A stretch of 64,000 nt of DNA from Lachnospiraceae bacterium (GCA_030531435.1 JAUNNN010000001.1:97461-161460), one strand, 5' to 3'; numbered from the stretch's first letter, positions 9,689 through 19,743 are shown. Made by a program: numbers and translations. The notes: generated by a model not told the origin, from the sequence alone.

Positions 9689-10321
9689 TTAGATCATGTC
9701 TGCTATATCAACATTCACACCTGTAAGGCCAACGTACGCTCCATCCTTTGCTTCAGCAGCATCTTCATGAGCTAATAACCACTTATTGCAAGCTGTCATC
9801 CACTTATCTTCCTCATTAGAAGGTGTAAGTGCAGGAACTGCACCATTTGTACCCTTTGGAAGAGCAATAACAACCTTAAAGCCTTCACCCTTCTTTGCTG
9901 AACATGGTGCATAGTGAAGTGATGTAGCATAAACTTCAACTACCTGGCCAGCCTTAGCATAGAAAGCTTTAACCTTTGATGTATCTAACTTTCCATCGAT
10001 GATATCATCTTCCTTTGCAAGAAGAAGAATAAAATCTCTTGAGCCAATATTAAGCTCGCTGTCACGGTGGTACTCAAGGCAGTTAAGCTTTGTATTATGA
10101 CCATTACAATATCCTAACTGAATTGGCATTCCACCATATGCATTGTTCTGTAATAATCCAAATGCATCTGTGTACTCAAGGTCTGCACAGCTCATAACAT
10201 ATTCAACGCCCTCTGGAAGAGGTGTCTTATCTTCAAGAGCTTTTACAAGACTTGTTACATCGTAATCGAGAACTCTGCCATATGCAGCAAATTCAGGATC
10301 AGTAACCTTTAAAATCTCCAT
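9689..10321 (-). CDS. DUF4867-like (cupin/ureidoglycolate-lyase-like) protein
   Basis: 210 residues from the ATG at 10321, chosen because AAGGAG lies just upstream; an upstream extension to 10399 would overlap the promoter. A stretch around residues 90-110 (LNCLEYHRDSELN followed by FILLLA) resembles the metal-binding first half of a cupin-like fold, and CSAKKGEGFKV-type residues follow. I associate it with DUF4867, a small family near sugar isomerases in Firmicutes. Function is unknown; a sugar-acid lyase or isomerase accessory role is a guess from fold and neighbour. Confidence 0.65.
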   Translation of the reverse strand: MEILKVTDPEFAAYGRVLDYDVTSLVKALEDKTPLPEGVEYVMSCADLEYTDAFGLLQNNAYGGMPIQLGYCNGHNTKLNCLEYHRDSELNIGSRDFILLLAKEDDIIDGKLDTSKVKAFYAKAGQVVEVYATSLHYAPCSAKKGEGFKVVIALPKGTNGAVPALTPSNEEDKWMTACNKWLLAHEDAAEAKDGAYVGLTGVNVDIADMI

Positions 10322-10380
10322 TTTTGTAACTCCTTTCATAAGAAACAGGAATAGTTTAATCACTAAACTAACTATGTAAA

Positions 10381-10421
10381 ATAATAGCATTTTTATCAAC
10401 CTTAGTCAATAAAAATGCTAT
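10381..10421 (-). promoter_or_regulatory. promoter with overlapping 12-bp inverted repeat
   Basis: On the minus strand TTGACT (10404-10409) and TATTAT (10381-10386) are separated by exactly 17 bp, a good sigma-A promoter for the DUF4867-isomerase unit. A perfect 12-bp inverted repeat (10384-10395 and 10410-10421) covers part of the -10 box and flanks the -35 box, so it may be an operator. It may also serve as terminator of the transporter operon ending at 10473, although its T-run is poor. Confidence 0.7.
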
Positions 10422-10472
10422 TTCATTTGTTTGATTATTTTGTGAATTTAGTTGATATTTCTACTAACTACA

Positions 10473-11384
10473 CTATCTTGAGCCTTTGTCGTAAGATACT
10501 CCAAGTGCTCGTGGTGCATGGGTTTTCTTTGAGAAGAAAATCAACATAATTAAAGTAAGTACATATGGAAGAATCATAATAAGATCCTGATATGAACTTG
10601 GAAGCTCTGCAATCTGTACTATCTGATATCCTGCACTTCTTGCAAATCCAAACAAGAAGCATGCAAATAATGTAGGCATTACATTCCAGTTACCGAAAAT
10701 AAGTGCTGCAATGGCAAGATATCCATATCCTGAATAAATATTTGATGAGAAGTTTGATGAAATTGAATATGCATAACATATTCCACCAAGTCCTGCAAAT
10801 CCGCCACCAAGACTCACTGCAATATACCTTATTTTTGCAACATTTACACCCGCTGCATCAACAGCCTGAGGATTATCACCACAAGCTCTTAAATACATTC
10901 CAAATGTAGTTTTATACATTACAAACCATGCAACTGCAACTACTGCAACAATTATATATTCGAATGTATAAAGCCCAAATACCTTAGGCGCAATGTTTAA
11001 TACAAACTTATCAGATGACGCACCAAAAACTGCAAGGTTTAAATATTTTGTAAAATATGCAGTAAGTGCCATAGCAAAGATATTTATAACTACACCACTT
11101 ATTACCTGGTTTGCTTTAAATCTAATACACATAAGTGCATGAATAAGAGCAAATAATGCACCACCAACAAATGAAATTATAAGTGCTACGTAGTATGGAA
11201 CATCACTTCCCTTCATACTCTGCTGAAGCACAAGTGCAATAAATGCACCGCAAAATGCACCAAATCCCTGGAAACCTTCAACAGCAAGGTTTGTTACACC
11301 ACTTCTTTCACTAAAAATCCCACTTAATGCCATAGCAAGTAATGGAAGAGAAAATGCCAAACCATTCAAAATTATTGTACTCAT
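10473..11384 (-). CDS. nucleoside-type ABC transporter permease (NupQ-like)
   Basis: 303 residues with about eight to nine membrane segments. The start carries the ERSGVTNLAVEGFQGFGAF block, typical of the second permease of the BMP-family nucleoside importers (NupOPQ type), and the GDNPQAVDAAGVNV segment is the ribose/nucleoside permease contact region. It overlaps the upstream permease gene by 4 nt and is the last of three transporter genes. Neighbouring upp and dCMP deaminase genes favour nucleosides as substrate. No binding lipoprotein is encoded nearby, so one elsewhere must serve it. Confidence 0.88.
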   Translation of the reverse strand: MSTIILNGLAFSLPLLAMALSGIFSERSGVTNLAVEGFQGFGAFCGAFIALVLQQSMKGSDVPYYVALIISFVGGALFALIHALMCIRFKANQVISGVVINIFAMALTAYFTKYLNLAVFGASSDKFVLNIAPKVFGLYTFEYIIVAVVAVAWFVMYKTTFGMYLRACGDNPQAVDAAGVNVAKIRYIAVSLGGGFAGLGGICYAYSISSNFSSNIYSGYGYLAIAALIFGNWNVMPTLFACFLFGFARSAGYQIVQIAELPSSYQDLIMILPYVLTLIMLIFFSKKTHAPRALGVSYDKGSR

Positions 11385-12526
11385 GATCTCTCCTCCTTTA
11401 CTGTATTGGCTGCAACTATTTCATCGCGTTTTCTGTTAACAATTAATTTTATGTATGATGAACATGCACTAAATACAAGAATTACACCACTAATAACCTT
11501 TGCAATTTCAAACTCTACACCTGATGATGAAGTCATGTATGTACTTCCTGCATCAAGTCCGCTTATAAAGAATGACGAAAGAATAATACCAAATGGATTA
11601 TTATTTCCAAGTAATGATACGGCAATTGAGTCAAAGCCTGTACTTATAAGCGTATTTGGCTGAATTGATCCAACATATCCAAGATGATACGTAACACCTG
11701 CAAGTCCTGCAAGTCCACCTGAAATAACCATTGCTAGGATAATATTCTTTCCAACGTTAATTCCAGAATATTTAGCAGCATTTCTGCTAAGTCCTACAGC
11801 CTTTATTTCAAATCCTGTTTTTGTCTTTTCCATAAGAATATATATGATTACTACTGCAAGTATTGCCACAATAAAGCCAAGTGGAATAGTCATCTTGTAG
11901 TCGCCTACTCTTACCTTTAATAGTGAAAGTCTGGCAGATGGGTTAATTAATACAGACTGTCTGGATACTGGATCAACGTAATAAGTATTAATAAAGAATG
12001 TAATTATATATCTGAATATATAGTTAATCATAATCGTGGATACTACTTCATTAATATTAAATTGATATTTTAAATATCCTACTAAACCGCCTACAAGAGC
12101 ACCAACTATAAATCCGATTAGTACAACTAAAGGTCTTGCAACAAAAGCATTTAATTCACTATATCCAACAAGTATTGTTGAAATAAATCCCGCTGCCATC
12201 ATCTGACCAGAAATACCAATATTAAATAATCCTGCCTTCATTGATACTGCAAAAGAAAGCGCAGCAAGAATCATTGGTGTTACGTAGTTTACAAACTCCA
12301 TGAAGTCTGTAATCATACCTTTTTTACCACCATAGGAAGGCTTCTTTGCAAGGCCACAACCCTGAAGGATATTGTAATAAGCCTTGAATGGGTTACTTCC
12401 TGTAATTGCAATTATTATTCCACCAACAATAAGTCCAATAAGTATGGCTAGAACTGGTATTGTAAAGCTCTGCCTTTTCTCATCACCTATAATACTGATA
12501 AAGATAGATTTTTTCTTTTTATTCAT
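11381..12526 (-). CDS. nucleoside-type ABC transporter permease (NupP-like)
   Basis: 381 residues with about ten membrane segments after a cytoplasmic, basic N-terminus. The family blocks FNIGISGQMMAAGF and VGLSRNAAKYSGINV mark the first permease of BMP-type nucleoside ABC importers. It overlaps the ATPase gene upstream by 8 nt and the second permease by 4 nt, so all three are translationally coupled and form one membrane complex. Confidence 0.88.
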   Translation of the reverse strand: MNKKKKSIFISIIGDEKRQSFTIPVLAILIGLIVGGIIIAITGSNPFKAYYNILQGCGLAKKPSYGGKKGMITDFMEFVNYVTPMILAALSFAVSMKAGLFNIGISGQMMAAGFISTILVGYSELNAFVARPLVVLIGFIVGALVGGLVGYLKYQFNINEVVSTIMINYIFRYIITFFINTYYVDPVSRQSVLINPSARLSLLKVRVGDYKMTIPLGFIVAILAVVIIYILMEKTKTGFEIKAVGLSRNAAKYSGINVGKNIILAMVISGGLAGLAGVTYHLGYVGSIQPNTLISTGFDSIAVSLLGNNNPFGIILSSFFISGLDAGSTYMTSSSGVEFEIAKVISGVILVFSACSSYIKLIVNRKRDEIVAANTVKEERS

Positions 12527-14054
12527 TGTGTCCTACCCCCATCATATATTCTCCAACTTCATTAACAGAAAGTGTGTGTGTTGGCGCGATATTCTGTATT
12601 TTTCCATTGTAGATAACAGCAATTGTATCAGCGCAGTTCATTATTTCATCAAGCTCTAATGAAATAAGTAAAATTGCTTTTCCTGCATCTCTTTCAGCAA
12701 TAATTTTCTTTCTGATATTTTCAATAGCTCCAATATCAAGACCACGAGTTGGCTGAACAAAAATTATAAGATCAGCATTTAATTCAATTTCCCTTGCGAT
12801 GATTGCTTTCTGCTGGTTACCACCACTCATGGATCTTACTATTGTTTTCTCACCCTGTCCGCTTCTAATATCTTCTCTTTCAATTAATAAATTTGCATGA
12901 TTTGAAATTTCTGAAGCATTCAAGAATCCCTTCTTATCAGAATATGGATGTTTATGATGTTTCTTTAATATAAGGTCTTCTGCAAGAGAGAAATCCATAA
13001 TAAGACCACAATTATGTCTGTCCTCAGGAATATATGCTATTCCTGACTCAACTCTATTTTTAATGGACTCTTTTGTAATATCTTTTCCTTTTAAATAGAT
13101 ATTTCCAGATGAAATAGGAATAGTACCTGCAATGGCATCCGCTATTTCTACCTGACCATTACCTGATACACCAGCAATGGCAAATATTTCTCCCTTATGA
13201 ATAGTAAATGATGCATCTTCCACAAGCTTAAGCTTATTCTGATTAATTACAGTAACATTCTGAACCTTAAGCACCTCTTCACCAAAGTTTGCAGGGCTCT
13301 TATCAACAGTAAATGAAACCTCACGACCAACCATGAGATTAGCCATAGTTTTAGTTGGTGTATCCTTAACATCAAGAATATCTATAAGCTTTCCTCTATT
13401 TAATATTGCACATCTATCTGCAACCTGCTTTATTTCATCAAGCTTATGAGTAATAAGAATAATTGTCTTACCACCATCTCTAAGACCACGAATAATATCA
13501 AGAAGTGAATTTATTTCCTGTGGAGTGAGCACTGCTGTTGGCTCATCAAAAATAAGAATCTCTGCCTCTCTGTAAAGCATTTTAAGTATTTCTACTCTCT
13601 GCTGTGTCGATACAGGGATATCAGAAATCACATCTGTAGGATTTACATCAAGGCCATATTTTTTAGAAAGCTCTGCAACCTCTTCATTAGCTCTTTTTAT
13701 ATCAACAACAGGTATTCCAAGAATCTTTTTTACAGGTTCTGTACCCATAATAATATTTTCTGTAATTGTATAGTTTGAAACAAGTTTGAAATGCTGGTGA
13801 ACCATACCAATGTTAAGCTCAGTAGCTTTATTTGGTGATGTGATTTGGACTTTTTCACCACGAATGTAAATTTCTCCCTCATCTGGCTCATACATACCAA
13901 AAAGCATACTCATAAGCGTAGACTTTCCAGCACCATTTTCTCCAAGGAGGGCAAATATTTCACCTTTTTTAATTGAAATAGAAACATCACTATTTGCTAC
14001 GATTCCAGGAAATCGCTTTGTGATATTTTTCATCTCGACTATGTATTCAGACAT
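12519..14054 (-). CDS. nucleoside-type ABC transporter ATP-binding protein (NupO-like)
   Basis: 511 residues made of two ABC domains in tandem, as in RbsA/NupO proteins. The first domain has an intact Walker A (GENGAGKST near 37) and EPTAVLTP Walker B region. The second has the usual degenerate Walker A (GVSGNGQVE) with a good signature SMSGGNQQK near 410. It powers the two downstream permeases. The gene starts 36 nt after the stop of the cell-wall hydrolase gene, so it may be transcribed with the salvage genes upstream. Confidence 0.92.
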   Translation of the reverse strand: MSEYIVEMKNITKRFPGIVANSDVSISIKKGEIFALLGENGAGKSTLMSMLFGMYEPDEGEIYIRGEKVQITSPNKATELNIGMVHQHFKLVSNYTITENIIMGTEPVKKILGIPVVDIKRANEEVAELSKKYGLDVNPTDVISDIPVSTQQRVEILKMLYREAEILIFDEPTAVLTPQEINSLLDIIRGLRDGGKTIILITHKLDEIKQVADRCAILNRGKLIDILDVKDTPTKTMANLMVGREVSFTVDKSPANFGEEVLKVQNVTVINQNKLKLVEDASFTIHKGEIFAIAGVSGNGQVEIADAIAGTIPISSGNIYLKGKDITKESIKNRVESGIAYIPEDRHNCGLIMDFSLAEDLILKKHHKHPYSDKKGFLNASEISNHANLLIEREDIRSGQGEKTIVRSMSGGNQQKAIIAREIELNADLIIFVQPTRGLDIGAIENIRKKIIAERDAGKAILLISLELDEIMNCADTIAVIYNGKIQNIAPTHTLSVNEVGEYMMGVGHNE

Positions 14055-14090
14055 GACCTTCTCCTTAATATTTCATGAATAAATAACATT

Positions 14091-15242
14091 TTAATAGAAT
14101 ACGTGACCACCAATAATCTGTCCATTTATTTCAGGAATGACTGTTCTAAAGTATAAACAGTTTCCAACAGGTGTTGACCCATTCATTGCATCATCAGCAG
14201 CCTGGTAACACTGTGCATTTGCTCCTGTAGCAAGTCTTGCAGCAAGTCTTCCGCTGGCTACTGGTGAGAACTGTTTATTCTGATAAATAACACCTACCAT
14301 AGAATTTGGATAGGCAGCACTTCTCATACGGTTAACTACAACTGCTCCAACTGCAACCTGTCCTTCGTATGGCTGGTTACCTGCTTCGCAGTAAATAAGA
14401 CATGCAAGCAAATCACGATCACCCTCTTCATAGGTGAGCTCGGATACATCTCTCCATGCCATCTGAGCAGCTCTTCTTGACATTGCCTGTTCTTCTGCAA
14501 GCTGTTTCTTAAGTGCAGTAAGATTTTCTTCCTGTGCTTTTAACTCAGCTTCGTAGGCAGCTTCTTCAAGCTCTGCAACAGAAATAGCACCATCTCTTGC
14601 TGCTATCTGACCAGATGTCGATGATACTATTGAAGACACCTTACTCTGTTCTGCAGCAGCCTGTTCTCTAAGAACATCAAGCTCAGCTTTCTCATTTTCA
14701 AGTACAGCCTTCTTTTCCTGAACTGCCTCTCTAAGCTCAATAAGTGATGCAAAAACCTTCTGATCATAGGCTTCTGTTTCTTTAATGTACTCAGCTTTGT
14801 TCAAGAAATCGCCATAGCTTTTTGCTGTAAGAAAGCTCTGCAACATTGATGGCTCTCCAGATTCATAAACATGTTTGATTCTCTTTTTCATTAAATCATA
14901 TTGTTTATTTTCATTCTGAATAGCAACATCAATTTCACCCTGAGTAACGTCGATTTCTGCAAGCTTTGAATCTATTCTTGCTTCTAACTCCTCAAGGTTT
15001 TCACTTATATCTGTAAGGTCTGCATTTAGCTGATCGAGATAGCCTTTTAACTGCTTTCTCTCATCCTCTAGCGCTTCTTTTTTATCAGATACAGCTTCTT
15101 TCTGAGCTTCTGTCTGCTTTTTGACTTCCTCAGCTTTTTTAATTTTTTCAGATGTTGTTTCGGCTACAACTTTACATGGAAACAGCTGCGCCAAAAGCGC
15201 GGCTGCCACCAAAAGGGCACCGAATTTCATCTTATTTCTCAT
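14091..15242 (-). CDS. exported coiled-coil protein with SleB-type cell wall hydrolase domain
   Basis: 383 residues: signal peptide (about 1-27), a long coiled coil (about 28-250, CwlO/PcsB-like N-terminal arrangement) and a C-terminal hydrolase-2 domain starting around 275, with IYCEAGNQPYEGQVAVGAVVVNR carrying the expected catalytic Glu. This domain cuts peptidoglycan, as in SleB and CwlJ. The coiled coil is likely to hold the enzyme at FtsEX-type or septal sites, by analogy with PcsB-like proteins. Located between the dCMP deaminase gene and the nucleoside transporter. Confidence 0.88.
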   Translation of the reverse strand: MRNKMKFGALLVAAALLAQLFPCKVVAETTSEKIKKAEEVKKQTEAQKEAVSDKKEALEDERKQLKGYLDQLNADLTDISENLEELEARIDSKLAEIDVTQGEIDVAIQNENKQYDLMKKRIKHVYESGEPSMLQSFLTAKSYGDFLNKAEYIKETEAYDQKVFASLIELREAVQEKKAVLENEKAELDVLREQAAAEQSKVSSIVSSTSGQIAARDGAISVAELEEAAYEAELKAQEENLTALKKQLAEEQAMSRRAAQMAWRDVSELTYEEGDRDLLACLIYCEAGNQPYEGQVAVGAVVVNRMRSAAYPNSMVGVIYQNKQFSPVASGRLAARLATGANAQCYQAADDAMNGSTPVGNCLYFRTVIPEINGQIIGGHVFY

Positions 15243-15254
15243 TCTATACCCAAC

Positions 15255-15740
15255 TTATACTTCTATCTCTAACACTCTTCCACTTGGTTTGTACTTATAG
15301 TACTTTATACCAGCAGCATCAAGCATTCTCTTAGATGCTCTAACACCTGCTGTTTCACCATATTTGTCAGAATCATAACATATTGTTTTAATCCCTGACT
15401 GAATAATTGCTTTAGCGCATTCATTACATGGAAATAACGTAACGTAAAGCTTTGAGCCCTCGAGACTGCCTCCGCGATAATTTAAAATCGCATTAAGCTC
15501 ACTATGTGTCGTATAAAAATATTTATTATCAAATGGATCTCCATCACGACACCATGGGAATTCATCATCTGAACATCCCTTTGGAAAACCATTGTAACCC
15601 ATTGATAATATTTTATGGTCATCGCTTACAATGCAGGCTCCTACCTGTGTATTAGGATCCTTTGATCTCATAGCTGAGAGCATTGCAATCCCCATAAAAT
15701 ATTCATCCCAAGAAATATAATCCGTTCTCTTATCGCTCAT
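15255..15740 (-). CDS. dCMP deaminase (ComEB-type)
   Basis: 161 residues. The zinc site is visible as HSELNAI (His ligand and proton-shuttle Glu) and PCNECAK (the Cys pair). A second HxxxC zinc-like cluster (CSDDEFPWC) is present, as in many dCMP deaminases. It converts dCMP to dUMP for dTTP synthesis. The gene follows upp by 8 nt, in the common clostridial order tsaC-rpiB-upp-comEB. Confidence 0.93.
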   Translation of the reverse strand: MSDKRTDYISWDEYFMGIAMLSAMRSKDPNTQVGACIVSDDHKILSMGYNGFPKGCSDDEFPWCRDGDPFDNKYFYTTHSELNAILNYRGGSLEGSKLYVTLFPCNECAKAIIQSGIKTICYDSDKYGETAGVRASKRMLDAAGIKYYKYKPSGRVLEIEV

Positions 15741-15748
15741 TATTTCTC

Positions 15749-16378
15749 CTATTTTGTTCCAAAAATACGGTCTCCAGCATCTCCAAGACCTGGAACGATG
15801 TATGCATGATCATTAAGCTTTTCATCAAGAGCGCCAATGTAGATATCTACATCTGGATGAGCCTCTTCCATTGCCTTAACGCCTTCTGGTGCTGCAATAA
15901 TGCAAAGGAAATGAATCTTCTTACATCCCTTATCCTTAAGCATCTGAATCGCTGCTGCTGCAGAACCACCTGTTGCAAGCATAGGATCTACTACAAATAC
16001 TTCTCTCTTATCACAATCCTCAGGGAGCTTGCAGTAATACTCTATTGGTAAATGTGTTTCAGGATCACGGTATAAACCAATATGACCAACCTTAGCTGTT
16101 GGAATCATTGTAAGCATTCCATCAACCATTCCAAGTCCTGCTCTTAAAATTGGAACAACAGCAAGCTTCTTTCCTTTAAGCTCTTTAACAGTTGTTTTAC
16201 AAATAGGTGTTTCTATTTCAACATCCTGTAAGCCAAGGTTTCTTGTTGCTTCATAACAAATAAGCATTGCAATTTCACTTATTGTCTGTCTGAAGTCCTT
16301 TGTTCCTGTATCAGTTCTTCTGATATATCCAATCTTATGCTGAATCAATGGGTGATCCATAACTGTAACTTTTGCCAT
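15749..16378 (-). CDS. upp: uracil phosphoribosyltransferase
   Basis: 209 residues, the standard length. The PRPP-binding loop [16 protein letters not shown] and the C-terminal uracil-binding [13 protein letters not shown] are intact. It makes UMP from uracil and PRPP in pyrimidine salvage. Neighbouring dCMP deaminase and nucleoside transporter genes complete a salvage module. Confidence 0.98.
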   Translation of the reverse strand: MAKVTVMDHPLIQHKIGYIRRTDTGTKDFRQTISEIAMLICYEATRNLGLQDVEIETPICKTTVKELKGKKLAVVPILRAGLGMVDGMLTMIPTAKVGHIGLYRDPETHLPIEYYCKLPEDCDKREVFVVDPMLATGGSAAAAIQMLKDKGCKKIHFLCIIAAPEGVKAMEEAHPDVDIYIGALDEKLNDHAYIVPGLGDAGDRIFGTK

Positions 16379-16399
16379 AACGTGCCTCCTAAAATTTAT

Positions 16400-16840
16400 T
16401 TACTGCTCTGCTTCAGCAATTTTTTTGATTCTTCTTGCGTGCTTCTCAAGTCCTGAGAATTCTGTCTTTAAAAATACATCAACTATATCAAGTGCTACTA
16501 AATGTCCAACAATAGCTGCTCCCATTGCAAGAACATTTGCATCATTGTGTTCTCTTGTAAGTCTTGCTGATGTAAGATCAGAACATAATGCACATCTGAT
16601 TCCTTTTATCTTATTAGCTGCAATAGAAATACCAATTCCTGTTGTACAAATAACTATTCCCTTATCGCACTCACCATTTGCAACAGCCTTTGCTGCAGCA
16701 ATTCCAAAATCAGGATAATCGCATGAATCAAGGCTATTTGTTCCAAAATCACAAACCTCAATTCCCTGCTCCTTAAGATGAGCTACTACCTTTTCTTTTA
16801 ATTCGTAACCACCATGGTCACATCCGATTGCAACTTTCAT
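16400..16840 (-). CDS. rpiB: ribose 5-phosphate isomerase B
   Basis: 146 residues of the RpiB/LacAB family. CDHGGYELK near the N-terminus binds the phosphate, and the active-site Cys lies in ICTTGIGISIAANK; GGAI-type C-terminal residues around AMGAAIVG follow. It interconverts ribose 5-phosphate and ribulose 5-phosphate, feeding PRPP for the neighbouring upp product. Confidence 0.95.
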   Translation of the reverse strand: MKVAIGCDHGGYELKEKVVAHLKEQGIEVCDFGTNSLDSCDYPDFGIAAAKAVANGECDKGIVICTTGIGISIAANKIKGIRCALCSDLTSARLTREHNDANVLAMGAAIVGHLVALDIVDVFLKTEFSGLEKHARRIKKIAEAEQ

Positions 16841-16865
16841 TGATTTTCTCCTTTGTATAATATAA

Positions 16866-17915
16866 TTACAGTTGGATTATTGTATGTCCTGCTGCCTTAA
16901 TTAACCTATTCATTATCGCCTGACCCATGTTAGGCGTATCAAAATCCTCAGAATAAATTCTAGTAATGTCATCTGCATCAAAGTCTCTAAGAACTGCATA
17001 TAATCTTCTTGCTATTGTTTCCTCATCATCCTTTGATCCAATGTTTTGAACAACTGTAGCCTGATAATTAAGATATGTTTCATCAGTTGCTATTATTCCT
17101 ACTCTTTCACCTTCAGAAAGGGCTTTCTTTGACTGAGCCTGAATATAGCTTATAACCTTCTCTGCATCACCTTTTATTATAGCCAGTTCGCCCTTTGGTG
17201 CATAGTGCTTATATTTCATTCCTGGCGCCTTAGGGGCAGATTTTGCATCTACATTAACTATTGCCGGATCAAACTCAACTTCACCTACAAGCTTTGAAAG
17301 CCTCTTCATTGAAATATATCCAGGGCGTAAAATCATTGGAACAGAACCTGTTAAATCAACGATTGTTGATTCAAGCCCGATTGTAGAACTTCCGCCATCA
17401 ATTATCATATCTATTCTGCCACTCATATCTTCCATAACATGAGAAGCTTTTGTAGTAGATGGTCTGCCAGATTTATTTGCTGATGGTGCTGCTACATAGC
17501 CACCTGCTTTTCTAATAAACTCAAGAGCAATTTTATTATCTGGCATTCTTACTGCAACTGTATCAAGTCCACCTGTTGTCTCATAAGGAACCTTGTCTGA
17601 TTTGTTAAAAATCATTGTTAGAGGCCCTGGCCAAAGAGCATCTGCAAGTTTTCTTGCCATATCTGGAATGTCAGATACAATACTCTCAAGTGATTCCATA
17701 TCTGCTATATGAACAATTAATGGGTTGTCAGATGGTCTTCCCTTTGCTTCATATATTTTTTTTGATGAAGATGGATTAAGTGCATCTCCACCAAGGCCAT
17801 ATACTGTCTCTGTAGGGAATGCCACAAGACCGCCGGATTTAATTACATCACCAGCCCTTGTCATTAATTCATCATCAATATTATTTATATCAATCTCAAC
17901 AAATTCTGTATTCAT
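16866..17915 (-). CDS. L-threonylcarbamoyladenylate synthase (TsaC/Sua5)
   Basis: 349 residues, the long Sua5-type form: YrdC domain at about 10-205 and a C-terminal Sua5 domain. Key blocks are AFPTETVYGLGGDA, KGRPSDNPLIVHI and APSANKSGRPS. It makes threonylcarbamoyl-AMP for the t6A modification of ANN-decoding tRNAs. It lies 4 nt after the GH18-like gene and ahead of rpiB. Confidence 0.95.
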   Translation of the reverse strand: MNTEFVEIDINNIDDELMTRAGDVIKSGGLVAFPTETVYGLGGDALNPSSSKKIYEAKGRPSDNPLIVHIADMESLESIVSDIPDMARKLADALWPGPLTMIFNKSDKVPYETTGGLDTVAVRMPDNKIALEFIRKAGGYVAAPSANKSGRPSTTKASHVMEDMSGRIDMIIDGGSSTIGLESTIVDLTGSVPMILRPGYISMKRLSKLVGEVEFDPAIVNVDAKSAPKAPGMKYKHYAPKGELAIIKGDAEKVISYIQAQSKKALSEGERVGIIATDETYLNYQATVVQNIGSKDDEETIARRLYAVLRDFDADDITRIYSEDFDTPNMGQAIMNRLIKAAGHTIIQL

Positions 17916-17919
17916 TATC

Positions 17920-19743
17920 TTAGTAATAGTTATTTATCACATTCCAAGCAAATGGTTCTGAATAACCAAGAGCCCACGCTGCAACACCTGCAATATTTCT
18001 TTCGCTCATTACTTTAAGCTTTGCATCAAGTGACTGCTCATCCTCAAGCCAAATCATTGTTTTACCATTTGCAGATGGCCACTCAGCATAGTTCTGCTTA
18101 ACAGTGTCATCCCACTTCTTCTCTGCATTATGCTCTGATGCTGTATCAATAGCCTGCTGCATTGAAAGGTTCTGAACTTCTGTGATGTTATATGTAATAA
18201 GCTCTCCGTCCTTTGTAGTTGGAGCAACAGCAAGTTCATCATCTGTCTTATCCTGCACTCTCCACATTCTTGTGTAGAATGGAACTGCATTTACGACTTT
18301 TTTTGCAGGAACTTCTTCAAGTGTTTTATCGATACCCTCAGTTACAAATCCAATTGATGCAACAGATCCAGCCTCTTCTGAACCACGATAATGTTCATCG
18401 TAACCCATAATTATTACATAATCAGCATATATTCCCTGTTCTTTTCTGTTGTAGATTTTAGTAGAAACAGTTGGAACATAGTTATCAACTGAAAGGATAA
18501 CATTATTTTTACGGCACTCTATAGAAAGCTCTCTGATAAACTGAACAAATGGCTCACCTGCTTCTTCAGAAAGACTCTCAAAGTCTACATTTATTCCATC
18601 AAGAGAAAGATCTTTAGCATATGCCATTAACTGACTAATAATGTTTGCTCTTCTTGATGAATCTGAAAGAGCATAGGCAGTTTTAATATCAGGGTTAGTG
18701 AAATTATCAAACATTGCCCATACCTGAATACCTTTTGAATGTGCAAGGTTTACAACATTCTTGCTGGCAAGAGAGGCAACACCACCTTCATTATCATTTA
18801 AATAAAACCATGTAGGTGAAATAACGTTCATTCCTGGAGCAGAATTAATCTGACTGCTGATAATATCATTTCCTGCTGCACCTGCAATCATAGACCAACC
18901 AAGAACTACTGGCTCGCCAAGAGACTGCTGAGGAATGTTGAGTTCTGGAACTTCATTAACTGTAATCTGCATCTGTGATGGAGAAGTAAGATGCTTTTCC
19001 TCTATGTATCCAATAATAAGGTCCTCTGTCATGACCTTCTTCCAACCCTCGTCAAGAGTTTCCCCTTCACCTGGATTTAAGATACGAACTGTAGCATTTT
19101 TACCAGGCTTAACAACGATAGGTGATTTCTTTGATGTGCCTGATCTTATTGCTTTATCAGCTTTAAGCTTCATTGTATCAACAGTTTCTGAACTGTTTCT
19201 AACTTCGATTCTATAAGGCGTTCCATCATTTCCGCCAAAGATACTGTAATCAAGAGTTTTAAATAAACCAATATATTCAAGTGAGAAATATAATGTCTCT
19301 CCACGAACAGTTGTCGCAGGGATGCTTAGTGTATTTTCAACACCTGTTGGTCCATATGTATTTGTACCAATAACTGTTTTTATTGTTTCTGTTGCATTTG
19401 TGTATAAAATTGAATTGCTATTTTCTTCTTTATAAAATCTCTTGATATAGTCTGACTTTACAGTCTCATAATTCATATATGGATTTCCATCAATAAGAGA
19501 AACTCTTTCTTCTGTATAAGCTCCATCCTTTACTACAATAGCTTCAATATCTGATGATTCTCCAAAATATGTTGAAAGGTCCTCTTTTTTACTTGAGTAA
19601 GACAAGTCCTCAAGGGCACCCGATGTTGCAAATATAATAGCTCCAATTAGAAGTCCCAGCAGAATTATCATTATAGGAATCATCCTTAAAATCATTCTCT
19701 GCCTTGCTCTTCTTCTACTAGCTCTTCGTCTTCTGTTAGTCAA
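17920..19743 (-). CDS. membrane-anchored GH18-family glycoside hydrolase-like protein
   Basis: 607 residues starting at a TTG preceded by GGAGG; the very basic N-terminus (Arg-rich, 1-16) and one membrane segment (about 17-39) suggest a type II anchor. An SH3-like region lies around 200-260, then a GH18 barrel from about 285 to the end. The catalytic motif LDGINVDFES has the acid Glu; Asn replaces one Asp of the usual DxxDxDxE, as in YaaH/SleL-like members. It probably acts on peptidoglycan or cortex-like glycan. First gene of the minus-strand run down to the nucleoside transporter. Confidence 0.87.
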   Translation of the reverse strand: MTNRRRRASRRRARQRMILRMIPIMIILLGLLIGAIIFATSGALEDLSYSSKKEDLSTYFGESSDIEAIVVKDGAYTEERVSLIDGNPYMNYETVKSDYIKRFYKEENSNSILYTNATETIKTVIGTNTYGPTGVENTLSIPATTVRGETLYFSLEYIGLFKTLDYSIFGGNDGTPYRIEVRNSSETVDTMKLKADKAIRSGTSKKSPIVVKPGKNATVRILNPGEGETLDEGWKKVMTEDLIIGYIEEKHLTSPSQMQITVNEVPELNIPQQSLGEPVVLGWSMIAGAAGNDIISSQINSAPGMNVISPTWFYLNDNEGGVASLASKNVVNLAHSKGIQVWAMFDNFTNPDIKTAYALSDSSRRANIISQLMAYAKDLSLDGINVDFESLSEEAGEPFVQFIRELSIECRKNNVILSVDNYVPTVSTKIYNRKEQGIYADYVIIMGYDEHYRGSEEAGSVASIGFVTEGIDKTLEEVPAKKVVNAVPFYTRMWRVQDKTDDELAVAPTTKDGELITYNITEVQNLSMQQAIDTASEHNAEKKWDDTVKQNYAEWPSANGKTMIWLEDEQSLDAKLKVMSERNIAGVAAWALGYSEPFAWNVINNYY

